From contig NZ_WSEL01000009.1 of NCBI RefSeq assembly GCF_009758015.1, positions 186,001 through 250,000 on the forward strand: 64,000 nucleotides of DNA, written 5' to 3'. This DNA comes from Ramlibacter pinisoli. Its GTDB lineage: Bacteria; Pseudomonadota; Gammaproteobacteria; Burkholderiales; Burkholderiaceae_C. The position numbers and the translations under genes were made by a program. Below the pieces are notes generated by a model. That model did no database searches, was not told where the DNA came from, and saw only the letters and a list, made by a program, of their open reading frames with translations. Below are positions 9,045 to 18,704 of the stretch, in pieces (within the stretch, counting starts at the first letter, position 1; each line of letters opens with the position of its first letter).

Positions 9045-10193
9045 ATGCCGGCCGTCCTGTGGGCGCTGCTGTGCGGCAACTTCGTCATCGGCGCCGGCGT
9101 GATGGTGGTGCCCGCCACCCTCAACGACATCGCCGATTCCTTCCGGATCACGGCGGCCGCCGCTGGCCAGCTGATCACCGTCGGCGGCATCGTGATGTGC
9201 GTGTGCGCGCCGCTGTGCGCAACGGTGGTGGCCGGCTGGGACCGGCGACGGCTGCTCGCCCTGTCGATGCTCTGGTACGCCCTGCTGCACCTGGCCTGCG
9301 CCGCCGCGCCCGGCTTCGCGTCGCTGCTGCCCCTGCGCGCCCTGGCCGTCCTGGCCCCGGCCGTCTTCACGCCCCAGGCGGCGGCCTGCGTCGGCCTGCT
9401 GGTGCCCCCAGCGCAGCGGGGTCGGGCCATCACCTTCGTCTTCCTCGGCTGGTCGCTCGCATCGGTGCTCGGCATGCCGATCGGCGCCTGGATCGGCGGC
9501 AGCTTCGGCTGGCGCGCCGCCTTCCTGCTCGTCGCGCTGCTGTCGGTGGCCAGCGCGGCCTGGGTCTGGCGCGCCATGCCGGACGGCGTGCGCCCGCAGG
9601 CACTGTCGCGCGCGGCGTGGGGCCAGGTCTTGCGCTCGCCGCCGCTGATGCTGTGCATCGCCGTCACCACGCTCTACGCCGGCGGCCAGTTCATCCTGTT
9701 CTCGTACTTCGCGCCCTACTTCCGAAATGTGCTGGCCGCCACGCCAGCCCAGCTTGCCCTGTTGTTCATGTGGTTCGGCCTGTTCGGCGTCGTGGGCAAC
9801 CTGCTGATGGCGCGCTTCATCGACCGGCTCGGCGCCGACCGGTGCGTGCTGGTCGCGATCTGCTGCATGGCGGCCAGCCTGGCCGCCTGGCCCCTGGGGA
9901 CCACGCTCTGGCTGGCTGCGCTGGTCTGCGTGCCGTGGGCGCTGGGGTGCTTCTCGTCCAACTCGGCGCAACAGGCCCGCCTGGTGGGTCTCGCTCCCGG
10001 CCTGGCGTCCGGGTCGATCGCCCTCAACTCGTCGGCCATGTATGCGGGCCAGGCGGTGGGCGCCGCCACGGGCGGCTGGCTCATCGCCCTGAACGGCTAC
10101 GGCAGCCTGAACTGGGTGGGCCTGGGCTCCATGCTGCTGGCCGTGGCCGCCAGCGTGGCCGCCGGCCGGGCGACGAGGACGGCACCGGCCTGA
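9045..10193 (+). CDS. MFS transporter
   Basis: 382 aa with about twelve hydrophobic segments spread over the whole length, as in drug:H+ antiporter-type major facilitators of the AraJ/YdhP/PbuE kind. The first helix begins near residue 4 (W-A-L-L-C-G-N-F-V-I-G), and the loop between helices 2 and 3 has A-G-W-D-R-R-R-L-L. Substrate unknown. It ends 10 bp from the convergent FimV-like gene, with no obvious terminator hairpin between them. Confidence 0.9.
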   Translation: MPAVLWALLCGNFVIGAGVMVVPATLNDIADSFRITAAAAGQLITVGGIVMCVCAPLCATVVAGWDRRRLLALSMLWYALLHLACAAAPGFASLLPLRALAVLAPAVFTPQAAACVGLLVPPAQRGRAITFVFLGWSLASVLGMPIGAWIGGSFGWRAAFLLVALLSVASAAWVWRAMPDGVRPQALSRAAWGQVLRSPPLMLCIAVTTLYAGGQFILFSYFAPYFRNVLAATPAQLALLFMWFGLFGVVGNLLMARFIDRLGADRCVLVAICCMAASLAAWPLGTTLWLAALVCVPWALGCFSSNSAQQARLVGLAPGLASGSIALNSSAMYAGQAVGAATGGWLIALNGYGSLNWVGLGSMLLAVAASVAAGRATRTAPA

Positions 10194-10203
10194 CACCCGC
10201 GCC

Positions 10204-12246
10204 TCATTCGCGGGTCTTCTTCGCCTTCATGGACGACAGGTCGATCTCGGGCAGGTCGAAGTCGAGCAGGTGGCTGTCGCCGTCGCCGGGGTGGGCGGCG
10301 CCGATCAGCGCCTCCTCCCCCGCTGCGGGCTCGTCGAGGTTGATGTCCAGTTCGATGTCCGAATCGGCGCCCTGGTGGGCGTCGGCTGCCGATGCCATGG
10401 CCGACAGCGGGCTGATCGAGGTGGCCGAGAAGCCGGACGGCTCGGATCCCTGCGGCTGGCCCATGTCACCGAAGAACGACGAGGTGCGGCCGTCCTCCTC
10501 CTGCGACACCAGCTCGGTGCCGACGTGGTGGAGCAGCAGCAGGTCGCGGTAGGCCTGCAAGGTGAACGCGTTCGTGCCGTCCACGCTGGGCCCGCGGAAG
10601 ATCGACTCCTCGATGACGTCGAGCACGCGGCGCGACGGCCACAGGGCCACGATGCGCGTCATCGCGTTCTCGTACGCCTCCAGGCCGGCGCTGGCCTCGG
10701 TGTAGTTGTCGAACTCCGGCACCTCGGCGTTGTAGCCGTGCGCGAACTGCCGGCGCACCCACTCGTAGTCGTGCCGCCGGTCGAGCTTGTGGTAGATGTC
10801 CATCAGGTCGAGCCAGGCGACCGCGCTGGTCTCCGGGTTCATGCTGATGTGGCTGCGCAGCACCTCAATCGCGCGATCGAACTCGCCCAGGGAGATGAAG
10901 AAGTCCGCCTCCTGCTGCACGTCGTGCAGTTCCTCGGCCCGCAACGCCCGCAAGCCCGCCGAATTGCTGGCGCGGAAGTCCTCGCCGCGCAGCGACGGCG
11001 AAAAGTCCGAGGTGGGCCGCAGCAGCGGAGCCGGCGCCGCCGGCCTGGGCCGGCCGGCATCCCGGTCGAGGTCGACCGAGTCCGGACGGGACGGGGTCGG
11101 GACCGAGACCCGCGTGGCAGCCGGGGCCGAGCGGATCGCCCGGGCCGGCCGGCTGTCGATCGAATCGTCGCCGGCACGCCACCACTGCGCGGCTCCGGGC
11201 GCGTCGGCCACGCTGCCGCGGCGGCGCCAGGCCCAGGTGGCCACCAGGGCAGCCGCGAGCGCCAGCAGCGCCAGGCCGTACACCAGCGGATTGGCGTAAC
11301 GCTCGGTCTCGGCCTTCTGCAGCTGTCCGCGGACATCGGCCAGCGCCCGTTCGTTGCGCTGGATCGATGCGCGCAGGCTGAGCAGGTCCTTCTCCAGCGA
11401 CTCCAGCCGTTGCGCCTCGCGCAGCAGGTCCTCGGGCCGTGCATTCAGTGACCGCCACAAGGCCGCGGCGGCGGCACGCTGCTCGTCGGTCGTCGCGGGG
11501 CCCAGCGACAGACCGCTACTCATGCGCAGGACCGGATCGCCGGGCGGCAAGGAAAGGTCCAGCGGCTCGAGCCGCAACCGGGCTGTGGGCGCTGCCGCCC
11601 GCCCCGCCGCCGCGGACGGGCGCGGCTGCACGGTGCGCGGCGGGCGTGCTTCCTGGCGGACGACAGGGGGGGCGCTGCGCGCAGCTTCCTGCGAACCAGT
11701 CTGAGGAGCTGCCGGTGCCGCCGGGTCGGCTGGCGCCGGGATCGCCGCCGCACGCGCCGCCCGTGACGGCCGCGGAGCAGGCGCAGCGGCGGTGCGGCCA
11801 ACCTCCACGACGGGCTCGTCCGCGGAGGGCACCGGGCGGGCCAGCCTCGGCACGGCCTCGCTGCGGGGATCGGGCTGCTCGGCCAGCAAGACCAGCCGCC
11901 GGGTCGACCGGTTCCGGCAGCCGACGTTCAGGTAGACGGTGACCACCGGCTCGTTGATCGTCGCGCTGGCGCGCACGCGCACCGTGGCGCCGGCGCCGCC
12001 CGGTTCGATCTGGGTGGAAATCCGCCCGGCGGGCAGCCGGGTGTCGCCGTAGAAGACTTCGGCGTCGGCGCACTCGGGAACGGCCTCGCCGCTGGCCTCG
12101 AACACGACCGGCACGGTGACTTCGAGCGGGCGGCCGATGAGCGCGACGCCCTGCACGCGCCCGAGCGTCAACGCTGCGCTGCCCGAAGCGGCCGCGCAGG
12201 CGAGGACGCCGACGGCAAGTCGTCGGGGCAACGCAAAGGTCTTCAT
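10204..12246 (-). CDS. FimV-like protein (FimV N-terminal domain, TM, TPR-like C-terminus)
   Basis: 680 aa. A signal peptide at residues about 1-27 is followed by the FimV N-terminal region (L-G-R-V-Q-G-V-A-L-I-G-R-P-L). After that come a Pro/Ala-rich periplasmic linker with a short coiled coil before one transmembrane helix (L-V-Y-G-L-A-L-L-A-L-A-A-A-L-V), and a cytoplasmic part with TPR-like helices (E-A-D-F-F-I-S-L-G-E-F-D-R-A-I-E-V-L) and an acidic tail rich in D-I-E-L-D. This is the architecture of Pseudomonas FimV and its betaproteobacterial relatives, which organise the cell pole and type IV pili. I see no LysM domain. The ATG at 12246 starts a clean signal peptide; the longer frame to 12342 is unlikely. 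Confidence 0.85.
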   Translation of the reverse strand: MKTFALPRRLAVGVLACAAASGSAALTLGRVQGVALIGRPLEVTVPVVFEASGEAVPECADAEVFYGDTRLPAGRISTQIEPGGAGATVRVRASATINEPVVTVYLNVGCRNRSTRRLVLLAEQPDPRSEAVPRLARPVPSADEPVVEVGRTAAAPAPRPSRAARAAAIPAPADPAAPAAPQTGSQEAARSAPPVVRQEARPPRTVQPRPSAAAGRAAAPTARLRLEPLDLSLPPGDPVLRMSSGLSLGPATTDEQRAAAAALWRSLNARPEDLLREAQRLESLEKDLLSLRASIQRNERALADVRGQLQKAETERYANPLVYGLALLALAAALVATWAWRRRGSVADAPGAAQWWRAGDDSIDSRPARAIRSAPAATRVSVPTPSRPDSVDLDRDAGRPRPAAPAPLLRPTSDFSPSLRGEDFRASNSAGLRALRAEELHDVQQEADFFISLGEFDRAIEVLRSHISMNPETSAVAWLDLMDIYHKLDRRHDYEWVRRQFAHGYNAEVPEFDNYTEASAGLEAYENAMTRIVALWPSRRVLDVIEESIFRGPSVDGTNAFTLQAYRDLLLLHHVGTELVSQEEDGRTSSFFGDMGQPQGSEPSGFSATSISPLSAMASAADAHQGADSDIELDINLDEPAAGEEALIGAAHPGDGDSHLLDFDLPEIDLSSMKAKKTRE

Positions 12247-12340
12247 GAGTTGGGCGCCATTCTTGCACAGGGCCCCTGCCGCCCGGTCCCCGATGCGACC
12301 GCCTTGAGGGGCGCGAAAGGCCTGCCAGATAATCGTCGCC

Positions 12341-13861
12341 ATGCAAACTCTCTACAGCACTGTCGGGGTGGTCGGCGCCGGTGCCATGGGGCGCGGCATC
12401 GCGCAGATCGCCGCCCAGGCGGGCAGCACCGTGGTGCTCTACGACACCCAGCCCGAGGCCGTCCGGCGTGCCGTGCAGGACATCGGCGCCCAGTGGGACC
12501 GCCTGGCCGAGAAGGGCCGGCTGGACGCGGCGGCCGTCCAGGCCTGCAAGGAGCGCCTGCGCCCGGCCGAGACCCTGGAGCAACTGGCCGCCTGCGACCT
12601 GGTCGTGGAGGCCGTGGTCGAGCGCCTCGACGTCAAGAAGGACCTGTTCGGGCGGATCGAGGGCATCGTCGGGCCCGACGCCGTGCTGGCCACCAACACC
12701 TCGTCGCTGTCGGTCACCGCCATCGCCGCCGGCCTGAAGCGCCCGCAGCGGTTCGCCGGCTACCACTTCTTCAACCCGGTTCCCCTGATGAAGGTGGTCG
12801 AGGTCATCGCCGGGCTGAAGACCGACCCGGCCGTGTGCGAGGCACTGGCCGCGCATGCCCGGCAGATGGGCCACACGCCGGTGCAGGCCCAGGACACGCC
12901 CGGCTTCATCGTCAACCACGCCGGCCGTGGCTACGGCACCGAAGCGCTGCGGATCGTCGGCGAAGGCGTGGCCGACTTCGCCACCATCGACCGCATCCTG
13001 AAGGACCAGGTCGGCTTCAAGCTGGGCCCGTTCGAGTTGATGGACCTCACGGCGCTGGATGTCTCGCATCCGGTGATGGAGTCGATCTACCGCCAGTACT
13101 TCGACGAGCCGCGCTACCGGCCCAGCGTCATCACGGCGCAGCGGTTGTCCGCTGGCGTCGTCGGCCGAAAGTCGGGCGAGGGCTTCTACCGCTACATCGA
13201 CGGCAAGGCGCAGGTGGCGCCGGAACCCGCCGTGCCCACGGTCGACGAGTTGCCGCCGGTCTGGGTGTCGACCCGGGCGGCCCGGCGCGCCGAGCTGTAC
13301 CAGCTTCTGAAGGACCTCGGTGCACGCATCGAGACCGGGCAATCTCCCTCGGCCCAGGCCCTCACGCTGGTGGCGCCGCTCGGCTTCGACGTGACCACCG
13401 TGGCGGTGGTCGAGCGGCTCGATCCCGCCCGCACCGTCGGCATCGACCTGCTGGTCGAGGACACGGCCACCAGGCGCCGCGTGCTGGCCACCAACCCGGC
13501 CACACGGCCCGACATGCGCGATGCGGCGCACGCCCTGTTCGCGCGCGACGGCAAGCCGGTGAGCGTCATCCGCGACTCGGCCGGTTTCGTCACCCAGCGC
13601 GTGGTCGGCACCATCGTCAACATCGCGTCCGACATCTGCCAGCAGCGCATCTGCAGCCCGCAGGACCTGGAGACTGCCGTCACGCTCGGGCTGGGCTACC
13701 CGCTCGGGCCGCTGGCCATGGGCAACCGCTGGGGCCCGGCCAACGTGCTCGAAGTGCTGTTCAACATGCAGACCGTCTACGGCGACCCGCGCTACCGCCC
13801 CAGCCCGTGGCTGCGCCGGCGCGGCGCCATCGGCCTGTCGCTGCTGCAGGAAGAGAGCTGA
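12341..13861 (+). CDS. paaH: 3-hydroxyacyl-CoA dehydrogenase (PaaH-type)
   Basis: Oxidises a 3-hydroxyacyl-CoA to the 3-ketoacyl-CoA with NAD+. 506 aa with a full N-terminal Rossmann domain (G-V-V-G-A-G-A-M-G-R-G-I-A at residues about 8-20), the catalytic H-F-F-N-P-V-P-L-M-K-V-V-E-V-I motif, and two 3HCDH C-terminal domains. The second one includes D-S-A-G-F-V-T-Q-R. This double-C-terminal layout is that of PaaH/PaaC of phenylacetate degradation, but no other paa genes are in view, so it could serve general beta-oxidation. The enoyl-CoA hydratase gene follows after 3 bp. Confidence 0.88.
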   Translation: MQTLYSTVGVVGAGAMGRGIAQIAAQAGSTVVLYDTQPEAVRRAVQDIGAQWDRLAEKGRLDAAAVQACKERLRPAETLEQLAACDLVVEAVVERLDVKKDLFGRIEGIVGPDAVLATNTSSLSVTAIAAGLKRPQRFAGYHFFNPVPLMKVVEVIAGLKTDPAVCEALAAHARQMGHTPVQAQDTPGFIVNHAGRGYGTEALRIVGEGVADFATIDRILKDQVGFKLGPFELMDLTALDVSHPVMESIYRQYFDEPRYRPSVITAQRLSAGVVGRKSGEGFYRYIDGKAQVAPEPAVPTVDELPPVWVSTRAARRAELYQLLKDLGARIETGQSPSAQALTLVAPLGFDVTTVAVVERLDPARTVGIDLLVEDTATRRRVLATNPATRPDMRDAAHALFARDGKPVSVIRDSAGFVTQRVVGTIVNIASDICQQRICSPQDLETAVTLGLGYPLGPLAMGNRWGPANVLEVLFNMQTVYGDPRYRPSPWLRRRGAIGLSLLQEES

Positions 13862-13864
13862 ACC

Positions 13865-14644
13865 ATGGCGGCCGAACTCAAGAGCACCAGCCACGGCGCC
13901 ACCATGGTGCTGACCATCAGCAACCCCGAGCTGCGCAACGCGCTCGGGCCGGAGATGTACGCCGCCGGCGTCGAGGCGCTCAACGCTGCCGACAAGAACC
14001 CCGAGGTGCGCAGCGTCGTCATCACCGGCGAAGGTGGCCTGTTCTGTGCCGGCGGCAACCTGCAGCGGCTGCAGGCCAACCGCCAGGAGCCGCCGGAAGT
14101 CCAGGCCCAGAGCATCGAGGGCCTGCACGACTGGATCGAGACCATCCGCAGCTTTCCCAAGCCGGTGATCGCGGCCGTCGAGGGGCCGGCGGCCGGCGCC
14201 GGGTTCTCGCTCGCGCTGGCCTGCGACTTCATCGTCGCCGCCTCCAACGCCGTGTTCGTCATGGCCTACAGCAGCGTGGCCCTGTCGCCCGACGGCGGCG
14301 CCACCTGGTCGCTCGCCCGCACCCTGCCCCGCCAGATCGCGGCCGAACTGCTGATGGGTGGCGAGCGCATCGGCGCCGACCGGCTCCATGCCTTGGGCGT
14401 GGTCAACCGGGTGGTGGCCGAAGGCAGCGCGCTGGCTGAAGCGCTGGCGCTGGCCGAACGGCTGAACGCGCGCGCCCCCAACGCGCTGGCCAGCATCAAG
14501 GAACTGCTCGACGAGGCGGCCGGTGCCACCTTCCACCAGCAGCTGGGCAGCGAGCGCGACCACTTCGTGCGCAACCTGCACCATCCCAACGCCGGCATCG
14601 GCATCGCGGCCTTCCTGGCCAAGGACAAGCCGAAGTACGGCTGA
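13865..14644 (+). CDS. Enoyl-CoA hydratase/isomerase family protein
   Basis: Crotonase-fold enzyme of 259 aa. The oxyanion motifs are F-C-A-G-G-N-L and G-P-A-A-G-A-G-F-S-L-A. At the catalytic position the family's glutamates are replaced by S-P-D-G-G-A-T, so an aspartate acts, as in PaaG-like isomerases or oxepin-CoA-type enzymes rather than simple hydratases. Coupled to the dehydrogenase gene (3-bp gap). A strong hairpin follows the stop. I infer a CoA-ester catabolic pair, aromatic or fatty acid. Confidence 0.87.
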   Translation: MAAELKSTSHGATMVLTISNPELRNALGPEMYAAGVEALNAADKNPEVRSVVITGEGGLFCAGGNLQRLQANRQEPPEVQAQSIEGLHDWIETIRSFPKPVIAAVEGPAAGAGFSLALACDFIVAASNAVFVMAYSSVALSPDGGATWSLARTLPRQIAAELLMGGERIGADRLHALGVVNRVVAEGSALAEALALAERLNARAPNALASIKELLDEAAGATFHQQLGSERDHFVRNLHHPNAGIGIAAFLAKDKPKYG

Positions 14645-14647
14645 TCC

Positions 14648-14670
14648 CCCGCCCCGCGCCACGGGGCGGG
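14648..14670 (+). terminator. Terminator-like hairpin after the enoyl-CoA hydratase gene
   Basis: CCCGCCCCG and CGGGGCGGG form a 9-bp perfect stem around a 5-nt loop, 4 bp after the stop codon. There is no T-run, which is common in high-GC genomes. Confidence 0.55.
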
Positions 14671-14754
14671 TGGCGCGCGGGTGACAACCCTGAACAGGGA
14701 CGCTCGTCCCGCGCGCGACAATTCCGACGCGCGCAGTCGCTGACAGGACAGACC

Positions 14755-15477
14755 ATGGACGAGCCCATTCTTACGATCGAGGAACGCGAGGCCATCAATG
14801 GCGGTCGCTGGTTTTCCTCCCTGTCGCCTTCGCTGCGCCATGACATCCTCCGATGCGCCTACGTCAAACGCTACAAGGACGGCGAACTGATCGCCGCCCG
14901 CGGCGACCCGCCGGAGGAATGGATCGCCTGCGCGCGCGGCGCCGTGCGGGTGAGCTCCACCTCGGTCTCGGGCAAGCAGATCACCCTCACCTACGTCGAG
15001 CCGGGCATCTGGTTCGGCGACGTCGCGATCTTCGACGGCGACCGGCGCACGCACGACGCCTATGCACATGGCGACACCTCCATCCTGTGCGTCGCCAAGG
15101 CCGACTTCCGCAAGGTGCTGGCGTCGCATGTGGAGCTATACGAAGCGCTGCTGCGGCTGCACGCGCGGCGCATCCGCCAGCTGTTCGGCCTGGTCGAGGA
15201 CCTCAACACCCTGCCCCTGCGGGCGCGCCTGGCCAAGCAGCTGGTGCACCTGGTGCGCAGCTACGGCGTGCCGCAGCTGGCCGACGGCAGCGAGATGCGC
15301 ATCGGCCTGCACCTCGCACAGGAGGAGCTGGCGCAGCTGCTGGGCGCCTCGCGCCAGCGCGTGAACCAGGAGCTCAAGGCGATGGAGCGCGAGGACGTCA
15401 TCCGCATCGAGCCCGGCGGGCTGGTGGTGCGCAACCGCGAGGCGCTGATGCGCATCGTCGACACCGACAACTCCTGA
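14755..15477 (+). CDS. Crp/Fnr family transcriptional regulator
   Basis: 240 aa. An N-terminal cyclic-nucleotide-like beta-roll (G-D-P-P-E-E-W-I, then W-F-G-D-V-A-I-F-D-G) is joined by a long dimer helix to a C-terminal winged helix with A-Q-E-E-L-A-Q-L-L-G-A-S-R-Q-R-V-N-Q-E-L. There is no N-terminal cysteine cluster, so it is not an oxygen-sensing Fnr, and the residues that contact cAMP are not obvious. It lies upstream of, and 5 bp from, the phosphotransferase gene, so it may regulate or be co-transcribed with the acyl-CoA genes. Confidence 0.9.
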   Translation: MDEPILTIEEREAINGGRWFSSLSPSLRHDILRCAYVKRYKDGELIAARGDPPEEWIACARGAVRVSSTSVSGKQITLTYVEPGIWFGDVAIFDGDRRTHDAYAHGDTSILCVAKADFRKVLASHVELYEALLRLHARRIRQLFGLVEDLNTLPLRARLAKQLVHLVRSYGVPQLADGSEMRIGLHLAQEELAQLLGASRQRVNQELKAMEREDVIRIEPGGLVVRNREALMRIVDTDNS

Positions 15478-15482
15478 GACCC

Positions 15483-16586
15483 ATGGCAGATTTCGACCAT
15501 TTCGTGGGCACCCGCGCCGTCGGTGACCAGCACGCCTTCGACACCGACGCCCTCACCGCCTGGCTGGAAAAGAACCTGCCGGGCTTCCAGGGCCCGCTGT
15601 CGGCCTCCCTGTTCAAGGGCGGCCAGTCCAACCCGACCTACAAGCTCGACACGCCCTCGCGCAGCTACGTGATGCGAGCCAAGCCCGGCCCGGTCGCCAA
15701 GCTGCTGCCCTCGGCCCATGCCATCGAGCGCGAATTCGCGGTCATGACGGGCCTGGCCGGCACCGGCGTGCCGGTGCCGCGCATGTTCTGCCTGTGCGAG
15801 GACGAGTCGGTCATCGGCCGGGCGTTCTACATCATGGAGTTCATGCAGGGCCGCGTGCTCTGGGACCAGGCGCTGCCGGGCATGGCCCCGTCGGAGCGCG
15901 AGGCCATCTACGACGAGATGAACCGCGTCATCTCCGCCCTGCACACGGTGGACTTCGCGGCGCGCGGACTGGCCGGCTACGGCAAGCCGGGCAACTACTT
16001 CGAGCGCCAGATCGGCCGCTGGAGCAAGCAGTACAAGGCTTCGGCCGACGGCACCGGCCCCATGAGCCAGCCGATCCCGGCGATGGAACAGCTGGTCGAC
16101 TGGCTGCCGGCGAACATCCCGGCCGCCGCCCGCGATGCCGGCAAGGTGTCCATCGTCCACGGCGACTTCCGCCTCGACAACCTGATGTTCCACCCCACCG
16201 AGCCGCGCGTGGTCGCCGTGCTCGACTGGGAGCTCTCGACGCTGGGGCATCCGCTGGCCGACTTCAGCTACCACTGCATGTCGTGGCACATCCCGCACGG
16301 CTCGTTCCGCGGCATCGGCGGACTCGACCTGGCCGCGCTGGGCATCCCGGACGAAGACGACTACATGCGCCGCTACTGCGACCGCACCGGCCTGGCCACC
16401 GTCGCCGACCTCAAGGCCGACTGGAACTTCTACATGGCCTACAACATGTTCCGCATCGCCGCCATCCTGCAGGGCATCGCCAAGCGGGTGGAGGCCGGCA
16501 CCGCGTCCAGCGCGCAGGCCGCCGCCTCGGGCGCCAGCGCCCGCCCCATGGCCGAGCTGGCCTGGCAATTCGCGCAGCGCGCCTGA
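15483..16586 (+). CDS. Phosphotransferase family protein (ACAD10/11 kinase-domain type)
   Basis: 367 aa aminoglycoside-phosphotransferase/choline-kinase fold. The ATP loop is [10 protein letters not shown], the catalytic loop [11 protein letters not shown] (residues about 223-233), and the metal aspartate lies in [12 protein letters not shown]. These motifs are those of the kinase domain fused to acyl-CoA dehydrogenase in mammalian ACAD10/11. Here the acyl-CoA dehydrogenase is the next gene, 35 bp on. Known ACAD11-type systems phosphorylate 4-hydroxyacyl-CoA before dehydration; the same role is inferred for this pair. Confidence 0.88.
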   Translation: MADFDHFVGTRAVGDQHAFDTDALTAWLEKNLPGFQGPLSASLFKGGQSNPTYKLDTPSRSYVMRAKPGPVAKLLPSAHAIEREFAVMTGLAGTGVPVPRMFCLCEDESVIGRAFYIMEFMQGRVLWDQALPGMAPSEREAIYDEMNRVISALHTVDFAARGLAGYGKPGNYFERQIGRWSKQYKASADGTGPMSQPIPAMEQLVDWLPANIPAAARDAGKVSIVHGDFRLDNLMFHPTEPRVVAVLDWELSTLGHPLADFSYHCMSWHIPHGSFRGIGGLDLAALGIPDEDDYMRRYCDRTGLATVADLKADWNFYMAYNMFRIAAILQGIAKRVEAGTASSAQAAASGASARPMAELAWQFAQRA

Positions 16587-16621
16587 CCACCGACTTTCCA
16601 CGCCGTCACCGAAAGGCATCC

Positions 16622-17896
16622 ATGGACTTCGAGTACTCCCCCAAGACCCGTGAACTGCAGGCCAGGCTGCTGAAGTTCATGGATGACCACATCTACCCGA
16701 ACGAGAAGACCTACAAGCAGCAGCTCGAGGCCAACACGGCCGCCGGCAAGCGCTGGACGCCGCTACCCGTCATCGAGGAGTTGAAGAAGAAGGCGCGCCC
16801 GGCCGGGTTGTGGAACCTGTTCCTGCCGGTCGACAGCGCCGCCGCCTCGGGCTACGACGGCGCCGGCCTGACCAACCAGGAGTACGCGCCGCTGGCCGAG
16901 ATCATGGGGCGCGTGCCCTGGGCGCCCGAGGTGTTCAACTGCTCGGCGCCGGACACCGGCAACATGGAGACCATCGCCCGCTACGGCTCGGCGGACATCA
17001 AGGCGCGCTGGCTCAAGCCGCTGCTCGAAGGCGAGATCCGCTCCGCTTTCGCGATGACGGAGCCGGAGGTCGCGTCGTCCGACGCCACCAACATCTCGAC
17101 CCGCATCGAGCGCCAGGGCGACGAGTACGTGATCAACGGCCACAAGTGGTGGATCTCGGGTGCCGCCGACCCGCGCTGCAAGGTCTTCATCACCATGGGC
17201 AAGACCGACCCCGAGGCGCCGCGCCACTCGCAGCAGAGCATGGTCATCGTGCCCGGCGACACGCCCGGCATCCGCATCGTGCGGCCGCTGAACGTGTTCG
17301 GCTACGACGATGCTCCGCACGGCCACGTCGAGATGTACTTCGAGAACGTGCGCGTGCCGGTCGGCAACATGTTGCTGGGCGAAGGCCGTGGCTTCGAGAT
17401 CGCCCAGGGGCGCCTGGGCCCCGGACGCATCCACCACTGCATGCGCCTGATCGGCCTGGCCGAGCGCGCCCTGGAGTTCATGTGCCGCCGCTCGCTGTCG
17501 CGCGTCGCATTCGGCAAGTCCGTCGCGCAGCAGACCGTCACGCAGGAACGCATCGCCGAGGCCCGCTGCAAGATCGACATGGCGCGCCTGCTCACGCTCA
17601 AGGCCGCATGGCTGATGGACGTGGCCGGCAACAAGGTGGCCAAGTCCGAGATCGCCATGATCAAGGTGGTGGCACCCAACATGGCCTGCCAGGTCATCGA
17701 CTGGGCCATGCAGGCGCACGGCGGCGGCGGCGTCAGCGACGACTTCCCGCTCGCCAGCGCCTACGCCAACGCCCGCACGCTGCGGTTCGCCGACGGCCCG
17801 GACGAAGTGCACCGCAACGCCATCGCCAAGTGGGAACTGGGCAAGTACGGCAGCTACGGCCGCGACGCCGAGGCCGCGGTCACGCGCGGCAGCTGA
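16622..17896 (+). CDS. Acyl-CoA dehydrogenase family protein
   Basis: FAD-dependent dehydrogenase of 424 aa. It shows the N-terminal helical domain, the middle beta-domain with [14 protein letters not shown] and W-W-I-S-G-A, and the C-terminal helical domain with [14 protein letters not shown]. The sequence fits the ACAD10/11-like subfamily, matching the kinase gene directly upstream. By inference it acts on the phosphorylated or hydroxylated acyl-CoA product of that kinase. It ends in a hairpin shared with the convergent neighbour. Confidence 0.9.
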   Translation: MDFEYSPKTRELQARLLKFMDDHIYPNEKTYKQQLEANTAAGKRWTPLPVIEELKKKARPAGLWNLFLPVDSAAASGYDGAGLTNQEYAPLAEIMGRVPWAPEVFNCSAPDTGNMETIARYGSADIKARWLKPLLEGEIRSAFAMTEPEVASSDATNISTRIERQGDEYVINGHKWWISGAADPRCKVFITMGKTDPEAPRHSQQSMVIVPGDTPGIRIVRPLNVFGYDDAPHGHVEMYFENVRVPVGNMLLGEGRGFEIAQGRLGPGRIHHCMRLIGLAERALEFMCRRSLSRVAFGKSVAQQTVTQERIAEARCKIDMARLLTLKAAWLMDVAGNKVAKSEIAMIKVVAPNMACQVIDWAMQAHGGGGVSDDFPLASAYANARTLRFADGPDEVHRNAIAKWELGKYGSYGRDAEAAVTRGS

Positions 17897-17909
17897 AGAC
17901 GTGCCCTCG

Positions 17910-17927
17910 GGCGGGCCACGGCCCGCC
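17910..17927. terminator. Bidirectional terminator-like hairpin
   Basis: GGCGGGC/GCCCGCC, a 7-bp stem with a 4-nt loop, sits in the 37-bp gap between two convergent genes. Confidence 0.5.
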
Positions 17928-17933
17928 GGGGGA

Positions 17934-18638
17934 TCAGGCGCTGCCGGTGCCGAACGCGCCCAGCGCGTTCTCGCAGGCCGTGGTGAAGATGGCGGCCGCG
18001 TGCTGCAGCGCCGGCATGTGGCCCGCGCTGGCCTGCATGCGCAGGTAGACCTTGCCCCGCAACAGCAGCAGCATGAACGGGACATCGGCCGCCGGCGCGG
18101 GCGCCGGCCACTCCATCAGTTGCTGCGCCAGCAGCGGATCGAGCCAGGCAAGCGCGTTCGCCCGGTCGTCCGAGACCACCGAATACCGGGACCAGAACGG
18201 CCGCGGGATGCTGTCCCAGCCGGTTTCCTCGTACATGGCCAGCAGCCGCATCTCCTCGGGCAGGTTCGGATCGATGCTGGTCTGCAGCGTGTCGGTGTAG
18301 AGAGCGTAGGCCTGCTTCTCCAGGGCGTCCTTGAGCGGCCGGTTCATCAGGACGACCAGCACCTGGGGATCGAGGCCGAGTTCGGCGCGGCCGCGCAGTT
18401 CGTCGCCCCGGATGTACTTGCGGCTGGGCCGCCCCACCTCCATGCGCCAGGGCTTGCCCCCGACCCGTCCCTGCACGGCGAACGCGGCGCCGGCGGGCTG
18501 GCTGCTGAAGTGGAAGCCCTGGGTGGCGGCCCATTCGGACACCGGGTCCAGCGCAGCCGCCGAGGCCGCGGGCACCGTGGCCGAAGGCTTGACCGCCTTG
18601 GAATCCTTGCCGAGTACCTTCTTGAGCCGGTCGAACAT
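17934..18638 (-). CDS. Conserved hypothetical protein
   Basis: 234 aa, not recognised. It starts with a basic segment (M-F-D-R-L-K-K-V-L-G-K), followed by an Ala/Ser-rich linker and a soluble alpha/beta region. There is no signal peptide, membrane helix or catalytic signature. The linker between residues 15 and 30 suggests a targeting tail plus a folded domain from residue 35 onward. The start at 18638 is chosen because the upstream extension runs into the promoter area of the divergent glutathione S-transferase gene, 66 bp away. Confidence 0.7.
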   Translation of the reverse strand: MFDRLKKVLGKDSKAVKPSATVPAASAAALDPVSEWAATQGFHFSSQPAGAAFAVQGRVGGKPWRMEVGRPSRKYIRGDELRGRAELGLDPQVLVVLMNRPLKDALEKQAYALYTDTLQTSIDPNLPEEMRLLAMYEETGWDSIPRPFWSRYSVVSDDRANALAWLDPLLAQQLMEWPAPAPAADVPFMLLLLRGKVYLRMQASAGHMPALQHAAAIFTTACENALGAFGTGSA

Positions 18639-18704
18639 GGGATGGCCGTTGGGGCTACAGTCGTGCCGCATTATCGAGTCAAACTCAGCCATGGAGTCCC
18701 ACGA

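Noticed and set aside
8750..10552. Plus-strand 600-codon frame over the dehydrogenase and MFS genes
   Set aside because: It is a shifted frame of two clear genes, full of Arg/Gly/Pro with no domain pattern.
11516..14662. Minus-strand reading frame of 1048 codons
   Set aside because: It is antisense to the well-defined 3-hydroxyacyl-CoA dehydrogenase and enoyl-CoA hydratase genes and overlaps the FimV-like gene out of frame. Its composition (His/Arg/Gly/Ala-rich, no motif) is that of a high-GC shadow frame.
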